Positions 50,251-58,887 of a DNA stretch of 64,000 bases are shown here, in pieces. A program made the position numbers and the translations under genes. The notes beneath the pieces were generated by a model. That model was not told the origin of the DNA. It saw only the letters and a list, made by a program, of their open reading frames with translations, and searched no databases. The DNA comes from Croceibacterium aestuarii. Its GTDB lineage: Bacteria; Pseudomonadota; Alphaproteobacteria; Sphingomonadales; Sphingomonadaceae. The DNA is taken from assembly GCF_030657335.1 (NCBI RefSeq), contig NZ_CP131039.1, positions 3,054,501 through 3,118,500 on the forward strand, read 5' to 3'. Position 1 is the first letter of the stretch; every line of letters begins with the position of its first letter.

Positions 50251-51294
50251 TCAGAACCCGTTCTTCTCGAGCCAGGCGAACAGCAGTTTGGCCACTTCAT
50301 CGTTGTTCATGTCGGCGAACGGGATGTGCGAGTTGCCGTGCAGACCGGCGTCGGTCAACCGCATGATCTCGACGTGGCCGCCGCGATCGTTGACCGCCTT
50401 GGCGAACTTCTGGCTGAGCGCAAAGAAATTGGCCCAACCCGGTGAATCGTCGATGTGGTCACCCCAGACGAGCTGGATCGGAATCTGGGTCAGCCGCGCG
50501 AATTCGGCTTCTGACACGTAGACCGGCCCGAACGGCCCCTCCTTGATCTTGGGCTCCATCGTGTCGGGGAAGACGTAGCCGGGGTTCTCGTAGGCGACGA
50601 TGCCCTTCACGTTGTTGCTCTTGAGCCTGGTCAAAAGCGCGCGGAAGCCTCCGGCCGAATTCGTCAGCAGCACCGCCGGGCCGATCCGGTCCATCGCCTT
50701 GCCGGCGGCATCGGTCTCGAGCTGGGCGTTGGCGACCTTGTCGAACTCGTCGTAGCGCGCACGGTTGGCTTGTTCGAGCGCGTCGGGATCGCCGGTCGGG
50801 AATTGCTCGCCGGGATAGAACTGGCCGAACTTGGGACCGAAGCGCCAGGCGCCGAAGTTGCCCTGGTCGCGCCCGACCTGCGCCTTGTATGTATAGTCCT
50901 CGCAGCCCCAGTTGGCGCGGCCGACGCGCGGACCGTCCCAGACGTATGTCGGATATCCGGCGCGCAGCAGCTTCATCTGGTAGCCTTCGCCCCCGTCCCA
51001 GCGGCGCTGCCAGACGGCTGCGCTCGAGCTGTGCCACAGGAACAGCGCGGTCGGCTTGGCCTTCACCGGGATTTCGAATTCGACGTGACCGTGGTCGCAC
51101 GAAAGCGTCGATTTGCCGGGCTCGCCGATCACCTTGCCGCCGGCCTCGAACGAACCCTGGCGGGCAATCGCCACCGCTCCATTGGGAAGCGCCGCACCCC
51201 CGGCTGTAGTGCACCCGGCAGTCATGGCAATCCCTGCCGACAACAGCGCTCGCCAGATAAAGACCCGGCTCCGGGTCAGCCTATTCTCATGCAT
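50251..51294 (-). CDS. alpha/beta-hydrolase lipoprotein
   Basis: 347 residues from ATG 51294. Lipoprotein leader ending AMTAGC. Hydrolase elements: FLWHSSSAAVWQRRWDGG near the N-terminus, WDGPRVGRANW, nucleophile elbow LTNSAGGFRA (Asn in place of the first Gly), GDHIDDSPGW (acid) and AGLHGNSH (His). The GNSH C-terminus is typical of a small clade of proteobacterial esterase-like proteins. Predicted to sit in the outer or inner membrane leaflet facing the periplasm. Coupled to the HpcH aldolase gene downstream and close to an IclR gene upstream. Confidence 0.78.
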   Translation of the reverse strand: MHENRLTRSRVFIWRALLSAGIAMTAGCTTAGGAALPNGAVAIARQGSFEAGGKVIGEPGKSTLSCDHGHVEFEIPVKAKPTALFLWHSSSAAVWQRRWDGGEGYQMKLLRAGYPTYVWDGPRVGRANWGCEDYTYKAQVGRDQGNFGAWRFGPKFGQFYPGEQFPTGDPDALEQANRARYDEFDKVANAQLETDAAGKAMDRIGPAVLLTNSAGGFRALLTRLKSNNVKGIVAYENPGYVFPDTMEPKIKEGPFGPVYVSEAEFARLTQIPIQLVWGDHIDDSPGWANFFALSQKFAKAVNDRGGHVEIMRLTDAGLHGNSHIPFADMNNDEVAKLLFAWLEKNGF

Positions 51295-51452
51295 GGTTTT
51301 GCAGTCCTTTCCGACTTGCGGCTTACCTGAGCGAAAGCGCTGCGGGCGGTCTTGCCCCAAAGGGCTGTATGTCCTTCTCACGCGCCCCGATCGGCGCCCC
51401 CCTGGGCAAGCTTCTCGAACGCAAGGAGCGTGAGGAACGGCCATCCGCGTCC

Positions 51453-52229
51453 TCAGAGCGCCAGCCTGGCCGAAATCTCTGCGGCCGCTTCGCGCATCGC
51501 CGTGATGAGCCCGGCCGGTGGATCGGGGGGAATGAACTGGATCGAATCCATCGCCGAGACCATTGCCACCAGGTCGCCCCTATGATCGTAGACCGGAGAG
51601 CTGACGGCGTTGATCCCAAGCACGACCTGTTGCGGGGCATCGGCCCAGCCGCGCGCCGCGACTGTGGCCAGCTCCTGCCGCAAGTCTGCGGGATCGGTGA
51701 TGGTATACTGGGTGAAGCGGACCAGCTTTCCGGCCGGCAGCGTGCCCTGCTTCTTCAGCCGGTCGGCGAGGATCAGCTTGCCCGCGGCGGTGGAGTGCAG
51801 CGGCAGCGGCTCGCCCAGCTTGACGGTAATGCCGACCAGCGCCTTGCCCGGCAGGCTTTCGACGATCGACGCGCTGTCCCCATAGACCAGCGACAGGTTG
51901 AACGAATGATCGAACTCTTCGTGCAGGCCCTGCATCACCGGCCGCGCGAGCTCGATCACGCCGTCTTCCGCCGACTGACCGATCACCCGTGCCAGCGCCA
52001 GCAGCTTGGGTCCGCGCGCATAGCGGTCGCTGCCGTCGCGCTGCACCGCGTAGCCCATCGCTAGCAGCGTCCGCAGGTGGCGATAGGCGCGCGGCTTGGT
52101 CATGTCGGTTTCGCGGGCGATCTCGGTCACGCCCACTTCGTCGCGGCTGGCGAGCAACTCGAGGATGCGTACCGCCACCCGCGCAGTCTGCACACCTTCG
52201 TCGGCTTTGGCTGGCTTTGCTATCGACAT
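51453..52229 (-). CDS. IclR-family transcriptional regulator
   Basis: 258 residues from ATG 52229 (GGGGGTG just upstream). Winged HTH at about 13-75 (ARVAVRILELLA, VTEIARETDMTKPRAYRHLRTL, cited in parts), effector domain with LHSTAAGKLILA (about 150) and GWADAPQQVVLGINAVSSPV. It lies upstream of the lipoprotein hydrolase and aldolase genes. The palindrome at 52329-52343 is about 100 bases upstream of its start, consistent with autoregulation, and the same core stands in front of the AraC gene at 28834. Confidence 0.9.
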   Translation of the reverse strand: MSIAKPAKADEGVQTARVAVRILELLASRDEVGVTEIARETDMTKPRAYRHLRTLLAMGYAVQRDGSDRYARGPKLLALARVIGQSAEDGVIELARPVMQGLHEEFDHSFNLSLVYGDSASIVESLPGKALVGITVKLGEPLPLHSTAAGKLILADRLKKQGTLPAGKLVRFTQYTITDPADLRQELATVAARGWADAPQQVVLGINAVSSPVYDHRGDLVAMVSAMDSIQFIPPDPPAGLITAMREAAAEISARLAL

Positions 52230-52328
52230 CACCCCCACGGCATGTGCGCCTTCTCGCGCACTGATCCAGTTCCTCGATGGCGCAGCGGCGCCCCGCACCG
52301 AACACAGACAGCGCAGTACGCTACGCTG

Positions 52329-52343
52329 CGAAACAGTGTTTCA
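52329..52343. promoter_or_regulatory. palindromic operator in front of the IclR gene
   Basis: CGAAAC-AGT-GTTTCA. The 13-base core GAAACAGTGTTTC is identical to that at 29891-29903. IclR-family proteins bind such palindromes, and the position fits autoregulation. Confidence 0.65.
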
Positions 52344-52428
52344 AAAACGAGAGCATGTAAAGGCAGACACGCTGCGCAAGGGCGCGGGCCTCAATTCCCC
52401 CACATGAACAAATCAAGGGCGAAATTGG

Positions 52429-52520
52429 TGGCGGAGACGGAGGGATTCGAACCCTCGATACCCGTTACCAGGTATGGTTCCTTAGCAGGGAACTGGTTTC
52501 AGCCACTCACCCACGTCTCC
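52429..52520 (-). tRNA. tRNA-Ser(GCT)
   Basis: On the minus strand the sequence begins GGAGACGTGGGTGAGTGGC and ends CGTCTCC-G-CCA, giving a 7-pair acceptor stem with encoded CCA. The anticodon loop CTGCTAA carries GCT (Ser, AGC/AGU). A variable arm of the long class II type is present, then the T arm GGGTTCGAATCCC. Its 3' end faces the catabolic island. Confidence 0.95.
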
Positions 52521-52729
52521 GGACCCTAGCGGCGAAGGGGGGCCTATAGCGAGGGGTCTTGCGGGCTTCAAGGGCGCTGCCGGCGCCCAGGCAAAATACC
52601 TGTTCGGCCGCGATCGGGACTCGGTTCGCCGCAAAACCGATTCGCCTTGCCGCGCGTTCATTGCCGCTTCAGCGCGGGTGGCTTCTTCTTTGCCGCGAAA
52701 ACGTCCGCCTGGACGGGATGGGAATGCAA

Positions 52730-53515
52730 ATGATGACGATTATCGCCGCCTCACGCCGCTGCCTTCTGGCCGCCAGCCTCGCGCTTGCCGCATTCGGCAC
52801 GGCCCCTGCCGCCGCCCAGTCGATCGAGCAGGTCGATCCCAACGACTACGCCGCCATCGACGCCGACCTCGATCAGCCGCAGGACACGCCGAGCCCTGCC
52901 GAGCCCGCGCGCGACCTGCCGCCCGAAGCCGATCCTGCCATTCAGCCCGCCCCGGCCGAGCCGGGCACCTCTGTGACGGGCTATGCCGCATCGCAGCCCG
53001 TGTCCGCGCCGTCCCCCGCTTCGGCGACGTCGGAGACCTACCACGAAGACGACCTGATCGGCGCAGCCGAGGGCGTGTTCGGCAAGGGCGCCGAAGGCGT
53101 CGCGCGAATGATCGAGGACCTGCTCAAGAAGCAAGGCGAACCCAACGGCTATATCGTCGGCCGCGAAGCCGGCGCGGCGGTCGGCCTCGGCGTGCGGTAC
53201 GGTTCGGGCACGCTCTATCACAAGATCGAGGGCCAGATGCCGGTTTACTGGACCGGCCCCTCGCTCGGTTTCGACCTCGGCGCCAACGCCTCCAACACCT
53301 TCGTGCTGGTCTACAACCTCTACGACACCGACGAGCTGTACGAGCGCTATCCGGCCGGCGAAGGCGACGCCTATCTGGTGGGCGGGCTGACCGCGAGCTA
53401 TCTCAGGAAGGGCGACGTCGTGCTGATCCCGATCCGCATGGGTGCGGGCGTGCGGCTGGGAATCAACGCCGGTTACATGAAGTTCTCGAGAAAGCAGCGC
53501 TGGCTGCCTTTCTGA
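52730..53515 (+). CDS. DUF1134 (EipA-like) periplasmic protein
   Basis: About 261 residues; several in-frame ATGs between 52718 and 52733, of which 52730 is best placed after GGGA. Signal peptide (AASRRCLLAASLALAAFG...AAAQ), a Pro/Ala-rich stretch (about 40-100), then the DUF1134 domain: GYIVGREAGAAVGLGVRYGSG, YWTGPSLGFDLGANASNTFVLVYNL (in part) and GAGVRLGINAGYMKFS. The family includes Brucella EipA, a periplasmic envelope-integrity protein. Single gene after the tRNA, with its own promoter likely in 52521-52700. Confidence 0.85.
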   Translation: MMTIIAASRRCLLAASLALAAFGTAPAAAQSIEQVDPNDYAAIDADLDQPQDTPSPAEPARDLPPEADPAIQPAPAEPGTSVTGYAASQPVSAPSPASATSETYHEDDLIGAAEGVFGKGAEGVARMIEDLLKKQGEPNGYIVGREAGAAVGLGVRYGSGTLYHKIEGQMPVYWTGPSLGFDLGANASNTFVLVYNLYDTDELYERYPAGEGDAYLVGGLTASYLRKGDVVLIPIRMGAGVRLGINAGYMKFSRKQRWLPF

Positions 53516-53593
53516 GGACACAGCAAAACTAGCGTCGCAAAACCCGCCTTCGCGCTTGCGAAGAGCAGTCGCCGGCGGCAAAGCGGCGCCGCC

Positions 53594-54772
53594 ATGCTCG
53601 ACAGACTCGACCAACAGCCGCCCGACGCGCTCCTCGCGCTGATCAAGCTCCACGACGCCGACCCCCGGCCCGACAAGATCGACCTCGGCGTGGGCGTCTA
53701 TCGCACCGGCCAGGGCGAGACCCCGGTGTTCGGCGCGATCAAGGCGGCAGAGCGCAAGCTGGTCGACGAGCAGCCGTCGAAATCCTATCTCGGGCCGGAA
53801 GGCGACATGGGCTTCGTCCATGCGCTGATGCCCTATATCTTTGACGGGACCGATCCTTCGCTCGGCGGCCGGATCGAGGGAATGCAGACCCCCGGCGGCA
53901 CCGGCGCCGTGCGCCTGGCGCTGGCCCTGGCCAAGGCTTGCGGCGTCACGCGCATCCTCATGGGCGTGCCGAGCTGGCCCAACCACGCGCAGATCGTCAA
54001 GGACCTCGGCCTCGAACTGGTGACCTTCGCCCATTCCACCGCCGACGGCGCCGCCGACCTCGATGCGCTCAAGGCGGCGCTGGCCGACGCGCGCGAGGGC
54101 GATGCGGTGCTGCTGCACGGCTGCTGCCACAACCCGACCGGGATCGACTACACCCCCGGGCAATGGGACGAGATCGCAACGCTGCTCGCTGACAGCCCCG
54201 CCCTCCCGGTTCTCGACCTCGCCTACCAGGGCCTCGGCCACGGAATGGACGAGGACGCCTACGGCGTGCGCCGGGTCATTTCCGCAGTGCCGGAAGCGCT
54301 CGTCGCCTACAGCTGCGACAAGAACTTCGGGCTCTACCGCGACCGCGTGGGCGCGCTCTACGCGATGACGCAGGACGCCGAGAGCCTGAACCGCGTGCTG
54401 TCGAACGGCCACGCGCTGGCCCGCGCCGCTTGGTCGATGCCCCCCGACCACGGCGCCGCCGCAGTGCGCCTGATCCTCGAAGACGAGACGCTCACCGCCC
54501 AGTGGCAGGACGAGCTCGACCAAATGCGCACCCGCATACGCCAGGTCCGCGACCGGCTCGGCGCCGCCGGCAAAGTCGGCTCGGTCGACCTGGGCCCGCT
54601 GGCGCAGCAGAACGGCATGTTCGCCGTGCTCCCGCTCGACAAGGATCAAATCGCCGAGCTGCGCAGCGAGCATGGCATCTACATGGCCGGATCGGGCCGC
54701 ATCAACGTCGCCGGGCTGACGATGGACAACATCGACAAGTTCGTTTCCGCCGTGCGCGCGGTGGCCAGCTGA
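53594..54772 (+). CDS. tyrB: aromatic amino acid aminotransferase (class I, AspC/TyrB type)
   Basis: 392 residues. Class I fold: IDLGVGVYR (about 29-37), HNPTG at 179-183, PLP Lys243 in SCDKNFGLYRDRVGAL, and a C-terminal Arg in SGRINVAGL for the substrate carboxylate. It transfers an amino group between aromatic or acidic amino acids and 2-oxo acids with PLP. First of a coupled trio: the GNAT gene starts 2 bases after its stop. The symbol is by family; AspC-like specificity is possible. Confidence 0.87.
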   Translation: MLDRLDQQPPDALLALIKLHDADPRPDKIDLGVGVYRTGQGETPVFGAIKAAERKLVDEQPSKSYLGPEGDMGFVHALMPYIFDGTDPSLGGRIEGMQTPGGTGAVRLALALAKACGVTRILMGVPSWPNHAQIVKDLGLELVTFAHSTADGAADLDALKAALADAREGDAVLLHGCCHNPTGIDYTPGQWDEIATLLADSPALPVLDLAYQGLGHGMDEDAYGVRRVISAVPEALVAYSCDKNFGLYRDRVGALYAMTQDAESLNRVLSNGHALARAAWSMPPDHGAAAVRLILEDETLTAQWQDELDQMRTRIRQVRDRLGAAGKVGSVDLGPLAQQNGMFAVLPLDKDQIAELRSEHGIYMAGSGRINVAGLTMDNIDKFVSAVRAVAS

Positions 54773-54774
54773 CG

Positions 54775-55320
54775 ATGGACCGGCAGCCGGTCCTCGAAGG
54801 GGAGCGGCTCTTGCTCAGGCCGCTGGTCCCGAGCGACTGGGACGCGCTCTATGCCGTCGCCAGCGATCCACAGATCTGGGCGGGTCATCCGATGCACGAC
54901 CGCTGGCAGGAACCGGTGTTCCGCGCCTTCTTCGCCGATGCGCTCGACAAGGGCGGGGCGCTCGCGGTGATCGAGAAGGGCACTGGCGAAATGGTCGGCT
55001 CGAGCCGCTTCCAGGGCTACGATCCGGCGGGCGGCGGCACGGTCGAAATCGGCTGGACCTTCCTCGCCCGCCGTCTGTGGGGCAGCGGGGCCAATGCCGA
55101 AATGAAGCGGCTGATGCTCAAACACGCCCTGAAATGCGTCGACGTCGTCACCTTTCGCGTCGTCGAGGACAACGTCATCAGCCGCAAGGCGATGGAGCAC
55201 ATCGGCGGGCGCCTGACCGACCGGATCGACATGACCGACACGCCGAACGGCCCGGTCGCCCACGTCATCTACGAGATTTCCCGCCAGGACTTTGCCCAAG
55301 GGCCCCTGGCGGCGGCATGA
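54775..55320 (+). CDS. GNAT-family N-acetyltransferase (RimJ/RimL type)
   Basis: 181 residues from ATG 54775. LEGERLLLRPLVPSDWDALY is the RimJ/RimL opening; the acetyl-CoA-binding region is LARRLWGSGANAEMKRLM, followed by VEDNVISRKAMEHIGG. Acetylates a small amine or protein N-terminus; substrate unknown. Starts 2 bases after the aminotransferase stop and its own stop overlaps the next start (ATGA), so it depends on upstream translation; no independent Shine-Dalgarno is seen. Confidence 0.85.
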   Translation: MDRQPVLEGERLLLRPLVPSDWDALYAVASDPQIWAGHPMHDRWQEPVFRAFFADALDKGGALAVIEKGTGEMVGSSRFQGYDPAGGGTVEIGWTFLARRLWGSGANAEMKRLMLKHALKCVDVVTFRVVEDNVISRKAMEHIGGRLTDRIDMTDTPNGPVAHVIYEISRQDFAQGPLAAA

Positions 55321-55790
55321 CGCGGGAGGGGATGACCCGCGTCGTCCCTCTCGCGCCATTCAGCGGACCGGTCTGGCGCATCCTGCCCGCGGCGCAGGCC
55401 GACTGTCCCCAGGCTGCGGCGAAGGCCCCCGAAGGCCGGTTTCACCACTCGGGCCAGCTCGCCGCCTATGCCTCGCTGAGCGCGGAGGGCGCGAGCGTCG
55501 CCGTCCGGCGCTATCTCTCCGACGGAGCCCAACGGGTCCTTGTCCCGATGTGGCTGGAAGCGGCCGCGGTGGCCGACATCCGCGGCAATGCTGCGGCCTC
55601 GATCGTATGGCAGGATCTGCATGCAGCCGGCGCCCCCTCCCCCACGTGGGAGTTTTCCGATGCCGCACGACTCGCGGGGGCGCAGGCGATGCTCTATTCG
55701 TCCCGCTCGCGACCGGACTTGTCGCACGTCGTCGTCTTCGCGACCGAGTGCTTGCGCCTAGCCGGCCCGATCTCCGAGATTTCGTCCTGA
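55317..55790 (+). CDS. RES-domain protein
   Basis: 157 residues from ATG 55317 (overlapping the GNAT stop) or ATG 55332. The sequence VWRILPA, GRFHHSGQLAAYASLSAEGASVAVRRYL (cited as GRFHHSG and AAYASLSAE) and HVVVFATECLRLAGP fits the RES fold of NAD-degrading toxins. The Glu expected in the alphaE-type segment is not obvious, and no Xre/MbcA antitoxin gene adjoins, so it may be an inactive or solo RES protein. Its 3' end overlaps the convergent crtZ by 33 bases. Confidence 0.65.
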   Translation: MTREGMTRVVPLAPFSGPVWRILPAAQADCPQAAAKAPEGRFHHSGQLAAYASLSAEGASVAVRRYLSDGAQRVLVPMWLEAAAVADIRGNAAASIVWQDLHAAGAPSPTWEFSDAARLAGAQAMLYSSRSRPDLSHVVVFATECLRLAGPISEISS

Positions 55791-56324
55791 CGGCACGAGC
55801 TCGGCAGCACCGGGCACGCTATCCCGCAGCCGCGTCTGCCCCGTTGCCGCCTGGCGCTTGAGGTCAGCCTTGAGCGCCGCCGGATCGCGCACGAAGACGA
55901 AGCCGAAGCTGACCCCGCCCTCGCGGCTGACGGTGGCGTGGTGCAGCTTGTGCGCCTGCACCAGCCGCCGCGCATAGCCACGCTTGGGCACCCAGCGGAA
56001 ATAGCGCTGGTGGACGAGACCGTCGTGCACCAGCGTGTAGATCACGCCGTAGAACAGCACGCCAAGACCGATCCATGTGCCCGGCCACCAGGCGCCCGCC
56101 CCCATCACCAGCGGGCTGCCGATGGCGAAGAACGCAATCGAAACGGCGGCACCGACAAGGCCGAACAGGTCGTTCTTCTCCAGCAGCTTGTCGTGCGGTT
56201 CGTGGTGGTCGCGGTGCCAGCCCCAGCCGAAACCGTGCATCACGTACTTGTGGCTGCTCCACGCGACCGCCTCCATCGCCAAAGCGGTGGCGAGGACGAT
56301 CAGGACGGGGGCGAGCCAGGACAT
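55758..56324 (-). CDS. crtZ: beta-carotene hydroxylase (CrtZ type)
   Basis: 188 residues from ATG 56324. Membrane-bound di-iron hydroxylase motifs: HKYVMH (His25, His30), HRDHH (His37, 40, 41), LVHDGLVHQRYF and AHKLHH, with about three to four TM segments. Converts beta-carotene to zeaxanthin via 3-hydroxylation; sphingomonads such as Erythrobacter make such xanthophylls. It is divergent from leuC, and no other carotenoid gene is in the window. Confidence 0.92.
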   Translation of the reverse strand: MSWLAPVLIVLATALAMEAVAWSSHKYVMHGFGWGWHRDHHEPHDKLLEKNDLFGLVGAAVSIAFFAIGSPLVMGAGAWWPGTWIGLGVLFYGVIYTLVHDGLVHQRYFRWVPKRGYARRLVQAHKLHHATVSREGGVSFGFVFVRDPAALKADLKRQAATGQTRLRDSVPGAAELVPSGRNLGDRAG

Positions 56325-56402
56325 GCTCGCTAAATAAGGGCTTTGGCCGCGCAAAGACAGCCCCCGCTTGCCTTGCCACGGCAGGGGGGCCATTTCTTGC
56401 CC

Positions 56403-57833
56403 ATGTCAAGCCGCCCCCGCACCTTGTACGAAAAGATCTGGGACGCCCACGTCATCGAGACGCGTGACGACGGCACCTGCCTCATCTTCATCGACCGCCA
56501 CCTCGTCCACGAAGTGACCAGCCCGCAGGCCTTCGAAGGGCTCAGGATGAACGGCCGCAAGGTCCGCCGGCCCGAGCTGACGCTCGCCGTGCCCGACCAC
56601 AACCTGCCGACCACCGCGCGGATCGACGCCGAGGGCAACCGCGTGCCGATCGCCGACCCGGAAAGCCGCGGCCAGCTCGAAGCGCTCGAACGCAACGCGC
56701 CGGCCTTCGGGGTGCGTTACTTCGGCGCCACGGCCAGGGAACAGGGCATCGTCCACGTCGTCGGACCCGAGCAGGGTTTCTCGCTGCCGGGCACGACCAT
56801 CGTCTGCGGCGACAGCCACACCGCCGCGCACGGCGGCATGGGCGCGCTCGCCTTCGGGATCGGCACGAGCGAGGTCGAGCACGTGCTGGCGACGCAGACG
56901 CTGCTGCTGCGCAAGTCCAAGACCATGCAGGTCGTGGTCGAGGGCGAGCTCGGCCCGGGCATCACCTCGAAAGACCTGATCCTGCACATCATCGGCACGA
57001 TCGGCACCGCCGGCGGCACCGGCCACGTGATCGAATACCGCGGCAAGGTGTTCGAGGAGATGAGCATCGAGAGCCGCCTGACGGTGTGCAACATGTCCAT
57101 CGAGGGTGGCGCCCGCGCCGGCCTGATCGCGCCCGACGAGACGACCTTCGCTTACCTCAAGGGCCGCCCGCTGGCGCCGAAGGCCGAGGAATGGGACGCG
57201 GCCGTCGCCTACTGGCGCACGCTGCATTCCGACGAGGGCGCGGAATTCGACAAGACCGTCACGATCAACGCTGCAGAGGTCGAGCCGACCGTGACCTGGG
57301 GCACCAGCCCGGAGGACACCGTCGCCATCGGCGGCGTCGTGCCCGACCCGGCAAGCTTCGCCGACGCCGGCAAGCAGCAGGCGGCCCGGGCCAGCCTCGC
57401 CTACATGGACCTCAAGCCCGGCCAGCGGATGGACGAGGTCGAGGTGCAGAACGTATTCATCGGTTCGTGCACCAATAGCCGGATCGAGGACCTGCGCGCC
57501 GCCGCCGAAGTGCTCAAGGGGCGCAAGAAGGCTTCGGGCGTGAAGTGGGCCATCGTCGTGCCCGGGTCGGGCCTGGTGAAGGCGCAGGCCGAGGCCGAGG
57601 GGCTCGACAAGGTTTTCATCGAGGCCGGGCTCGAGTGGCGCGAGCCGGGCTGTTCGGCCTGTCTCGGCATGAACCCCGACAAGGTTCCGGCGGGCGAACG
57701 CTGCGCCTCGACCAGCAACCGCAATTTCGTCGGCCGCCAGGGCCCGGGCGCACGCACCCACCTCGTCAGCCCGGCGATGGCGGCGGCGGCGGCGGTCACC
57801 GGCAGGCTAACCGACGTCAGGGAGCTTGCGTGA
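56403..57833 (+). CDS. leuC: 3-isopropylmalate dehydratase large subunit
   Basis: 476 residues. Aconitase-type signatures: [32 protein letters not shown] (in part), [13 protein letters not shown] and [13 protein letters not shown], giving the three Cys that hold the 4Fe-4S cluster. With LeuD it isomerises isopropylmalate in leucine synthesis. No leuD follows in the window; instead a GFA-family gene starts in the leuC stop codon. ATG 56403 begins the family N-terminus. Confidence 0.95.
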   Translation: MSSRPRTLYEKIWDAHVIETRDDGTCLIFIDRHLVHEVTSPQAFEGLRMNGRKVRRPELTLAVPDHNLPTTARIDAEGNRVPIADPESRGQLEALERNAPAFGVRYFGATAREQGIVHVVGPEQGFSLPGTTIVCGDSHTAAHGGMGALAFGIGTSEVEHVLATQTLLLRKSKTMQVVVEGELGPGITSKDLILHIIGTIGTAGGTGHVIEYRGKVFEEMSIESRLTVCNMSIEGGARAGLIAPDETTFAYLKGRPLAPKAEEWDAAVAYWRTLHSDEGAEFDKTVTINAAEVEPTVTWGTSPEDTVAIGGVVPDPASFADAGKQQAARASLAYMDLKPGQRMDEVEVQNVFIGSCTNSRIEDLRAAAEVLKGRKKASGVKWAIVVPGSGLVKAQAEAEGLDKVFIEAGLEWREPGCSACLGMNPDKVPAGERCASTSNRNFVGRQGPGARTHLVSPAMAAAAAVTGRLTDVRELA

Positions 57834-58228
57834 AAGGCTTCTGCCTGTGCGGCGCGGTGACCGTCACCGTGCCGGGCAGGCCCGAATACATGAACTCGTG
57901 CGACTGCACTGCGTGCTTCAAGCTCGGCTCGCTGACCGGCTACTATCCTCCCGACGACGTGACCATCGAGGGCGAGACCGAAACCTTCGTCCGCTCCGAC
58001 ATCCCGGCCTGGATCAGGTTCGTCTTCTGCCCCAGGTGCAGCGCCAACGTCGGCTGGACATCGATCGAACCGCTCGACCGGATGGGCGTGAGCATGCGCC
58101 TGTTCGATCCCGCCGAGCTGGTCGGCGTGCCGATCCGCTTCCCCAACGGCCGCGATGCAACCGCCGACGGCGACTGGCCGCCGCCGCGGCGCGATGAAGT
58201 ACCGTTCACGCGCGAGGGGCCGTTTTAG
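57830..58228 (+). CDS. GFA-family (glutathione-dependent formaldehyde-activating-like) Zn protein
   Basis: 132 residues from GTG 57830, overlapping the leuC TGA (GTGA). The Zn-binding Cys set is CLCG (about 5-8), SCDCTACF (about 24-31) and [11 protein letters not shown] (about 66-76), the GFA/CENP-V fold. The family is poorly characterised; many members are not formaldehyde enzymes. Coupled to leuC by overlap, though a link to leucine synthesis is not known to me. Confidence 0.82.
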   Translation: MKGFCLCGAVTVTVPGRPEYMNSCDCTACFKLGSLTGYYPPDDVTIEGETETFVRSDIPAWIRFVFCPRCSANVGWTSIEPLDRMGVSMRLFDPAELVGVPIRFPNGRDATADGDWPPPRRDEVPFTREGPF

Positions 58229-58342
58229 AGCCAGTCAGGCGCGACCAATCAACCTCGGTCGTGGCAGGCAGTGGAGTGGATGGCCGCGCCCGCCGCCGAA
58301 AACCTATGTCCTACACGCGCCAAACCTGCTTCATCCTGCCGG

Positions 58343-58885
58343 ATGACCCGCAGCACCCCGCAAACCCCGCCGCCGCGCCGCCGAGTGCCGGCCTTCGTCC
58401 CCGTCCCATTGCGCGCCCGGCGCGACGGCTGGACGCCCCTCAGGCAGGCCGAGTTTCTCGGGCATTTGGCGGAGACCCGCTCGGTCGCCGAGGCGGCGCG
58501 GCGGGTGAACATGGCACGGGAAACCGCTTATCGGCTGCGCAAGCTGCCCGGAGCGGAGAGCTTCAACGCGGCGTGGGACGCGGCGATGGGGCTGCGCGAA
58601 AGCCGGACGATCTCTTCGCGGAAGGTCACAGGCTACGAGTTGTGGCACCGCGCTTATCACGGCACGCTCAAGCCCATCGTGCGCGGCGGGCGCTACATCG
58701 GAACACGCGTTAAAACAGATACTTGCGCCTTGCTGCGGGTGATCGAAAGTCCCTACCTTGCCGCACCCGACCCCGCCGTAAGGTCACGGAAAAACTTTGC
58801 CGATCCGTGGTCCATGTCCGCCTGGCCCGACGAATCGTTTACCTCGTCCGCCGCCTCTGCCAGACATAGTCAAGAAGAGGAGTAG
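58343..58885 (+). CDS. small HTH protein common in sphingomonads
   Basis: About 180 residues from ATG 58343; a GTG at 58271 is an alternative with no family similarity in the added part. A helix-turn-helix is recognisable at LRQAEFLGHLAETRSVAEAARRVNMARETAYRLRKLPGAE (cited in parts: QAEFLGHLAE, SVAEAARRV, ARETAYRLR), the layout of a sphingomonad DNA-binding-like family that carries a C-terminal GTRVKTDTCALLRV segment. Likely a regulator. Two bases before the downstream SDR gene. Confidence 0.6.
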   Translation: MTRSTPQTPPPRRRVPAFVPVPLRARRDGWTPLRQAEFLGHLAETRSVAEAARRVNMARETAYRLRKLPGAESFNAAWDAAMGLRESRTISSRKVTGYELWHRAYHGTLKPIVRGGRYIGTRVKTDTCALLRVIESPYLAAPDPAVRSRKNFADPWSMSAWPDESFTSSAASARHSQEEE

Positions 58886-58887
58886 CG

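Noticed and set aside
18102-52520. Proven mobile genomic island
   Set aside because: No integrase, transposase or duplicated att site is visible; only the tRNA position and base-composition drift suggest it.
52077-52529. Open frame running through the tRNA ending in a TEGFEPSIPVTRYG-like peptide
   Set aside because: This peptide is the familiar false translation of a tRNA-Ser antisense strand.
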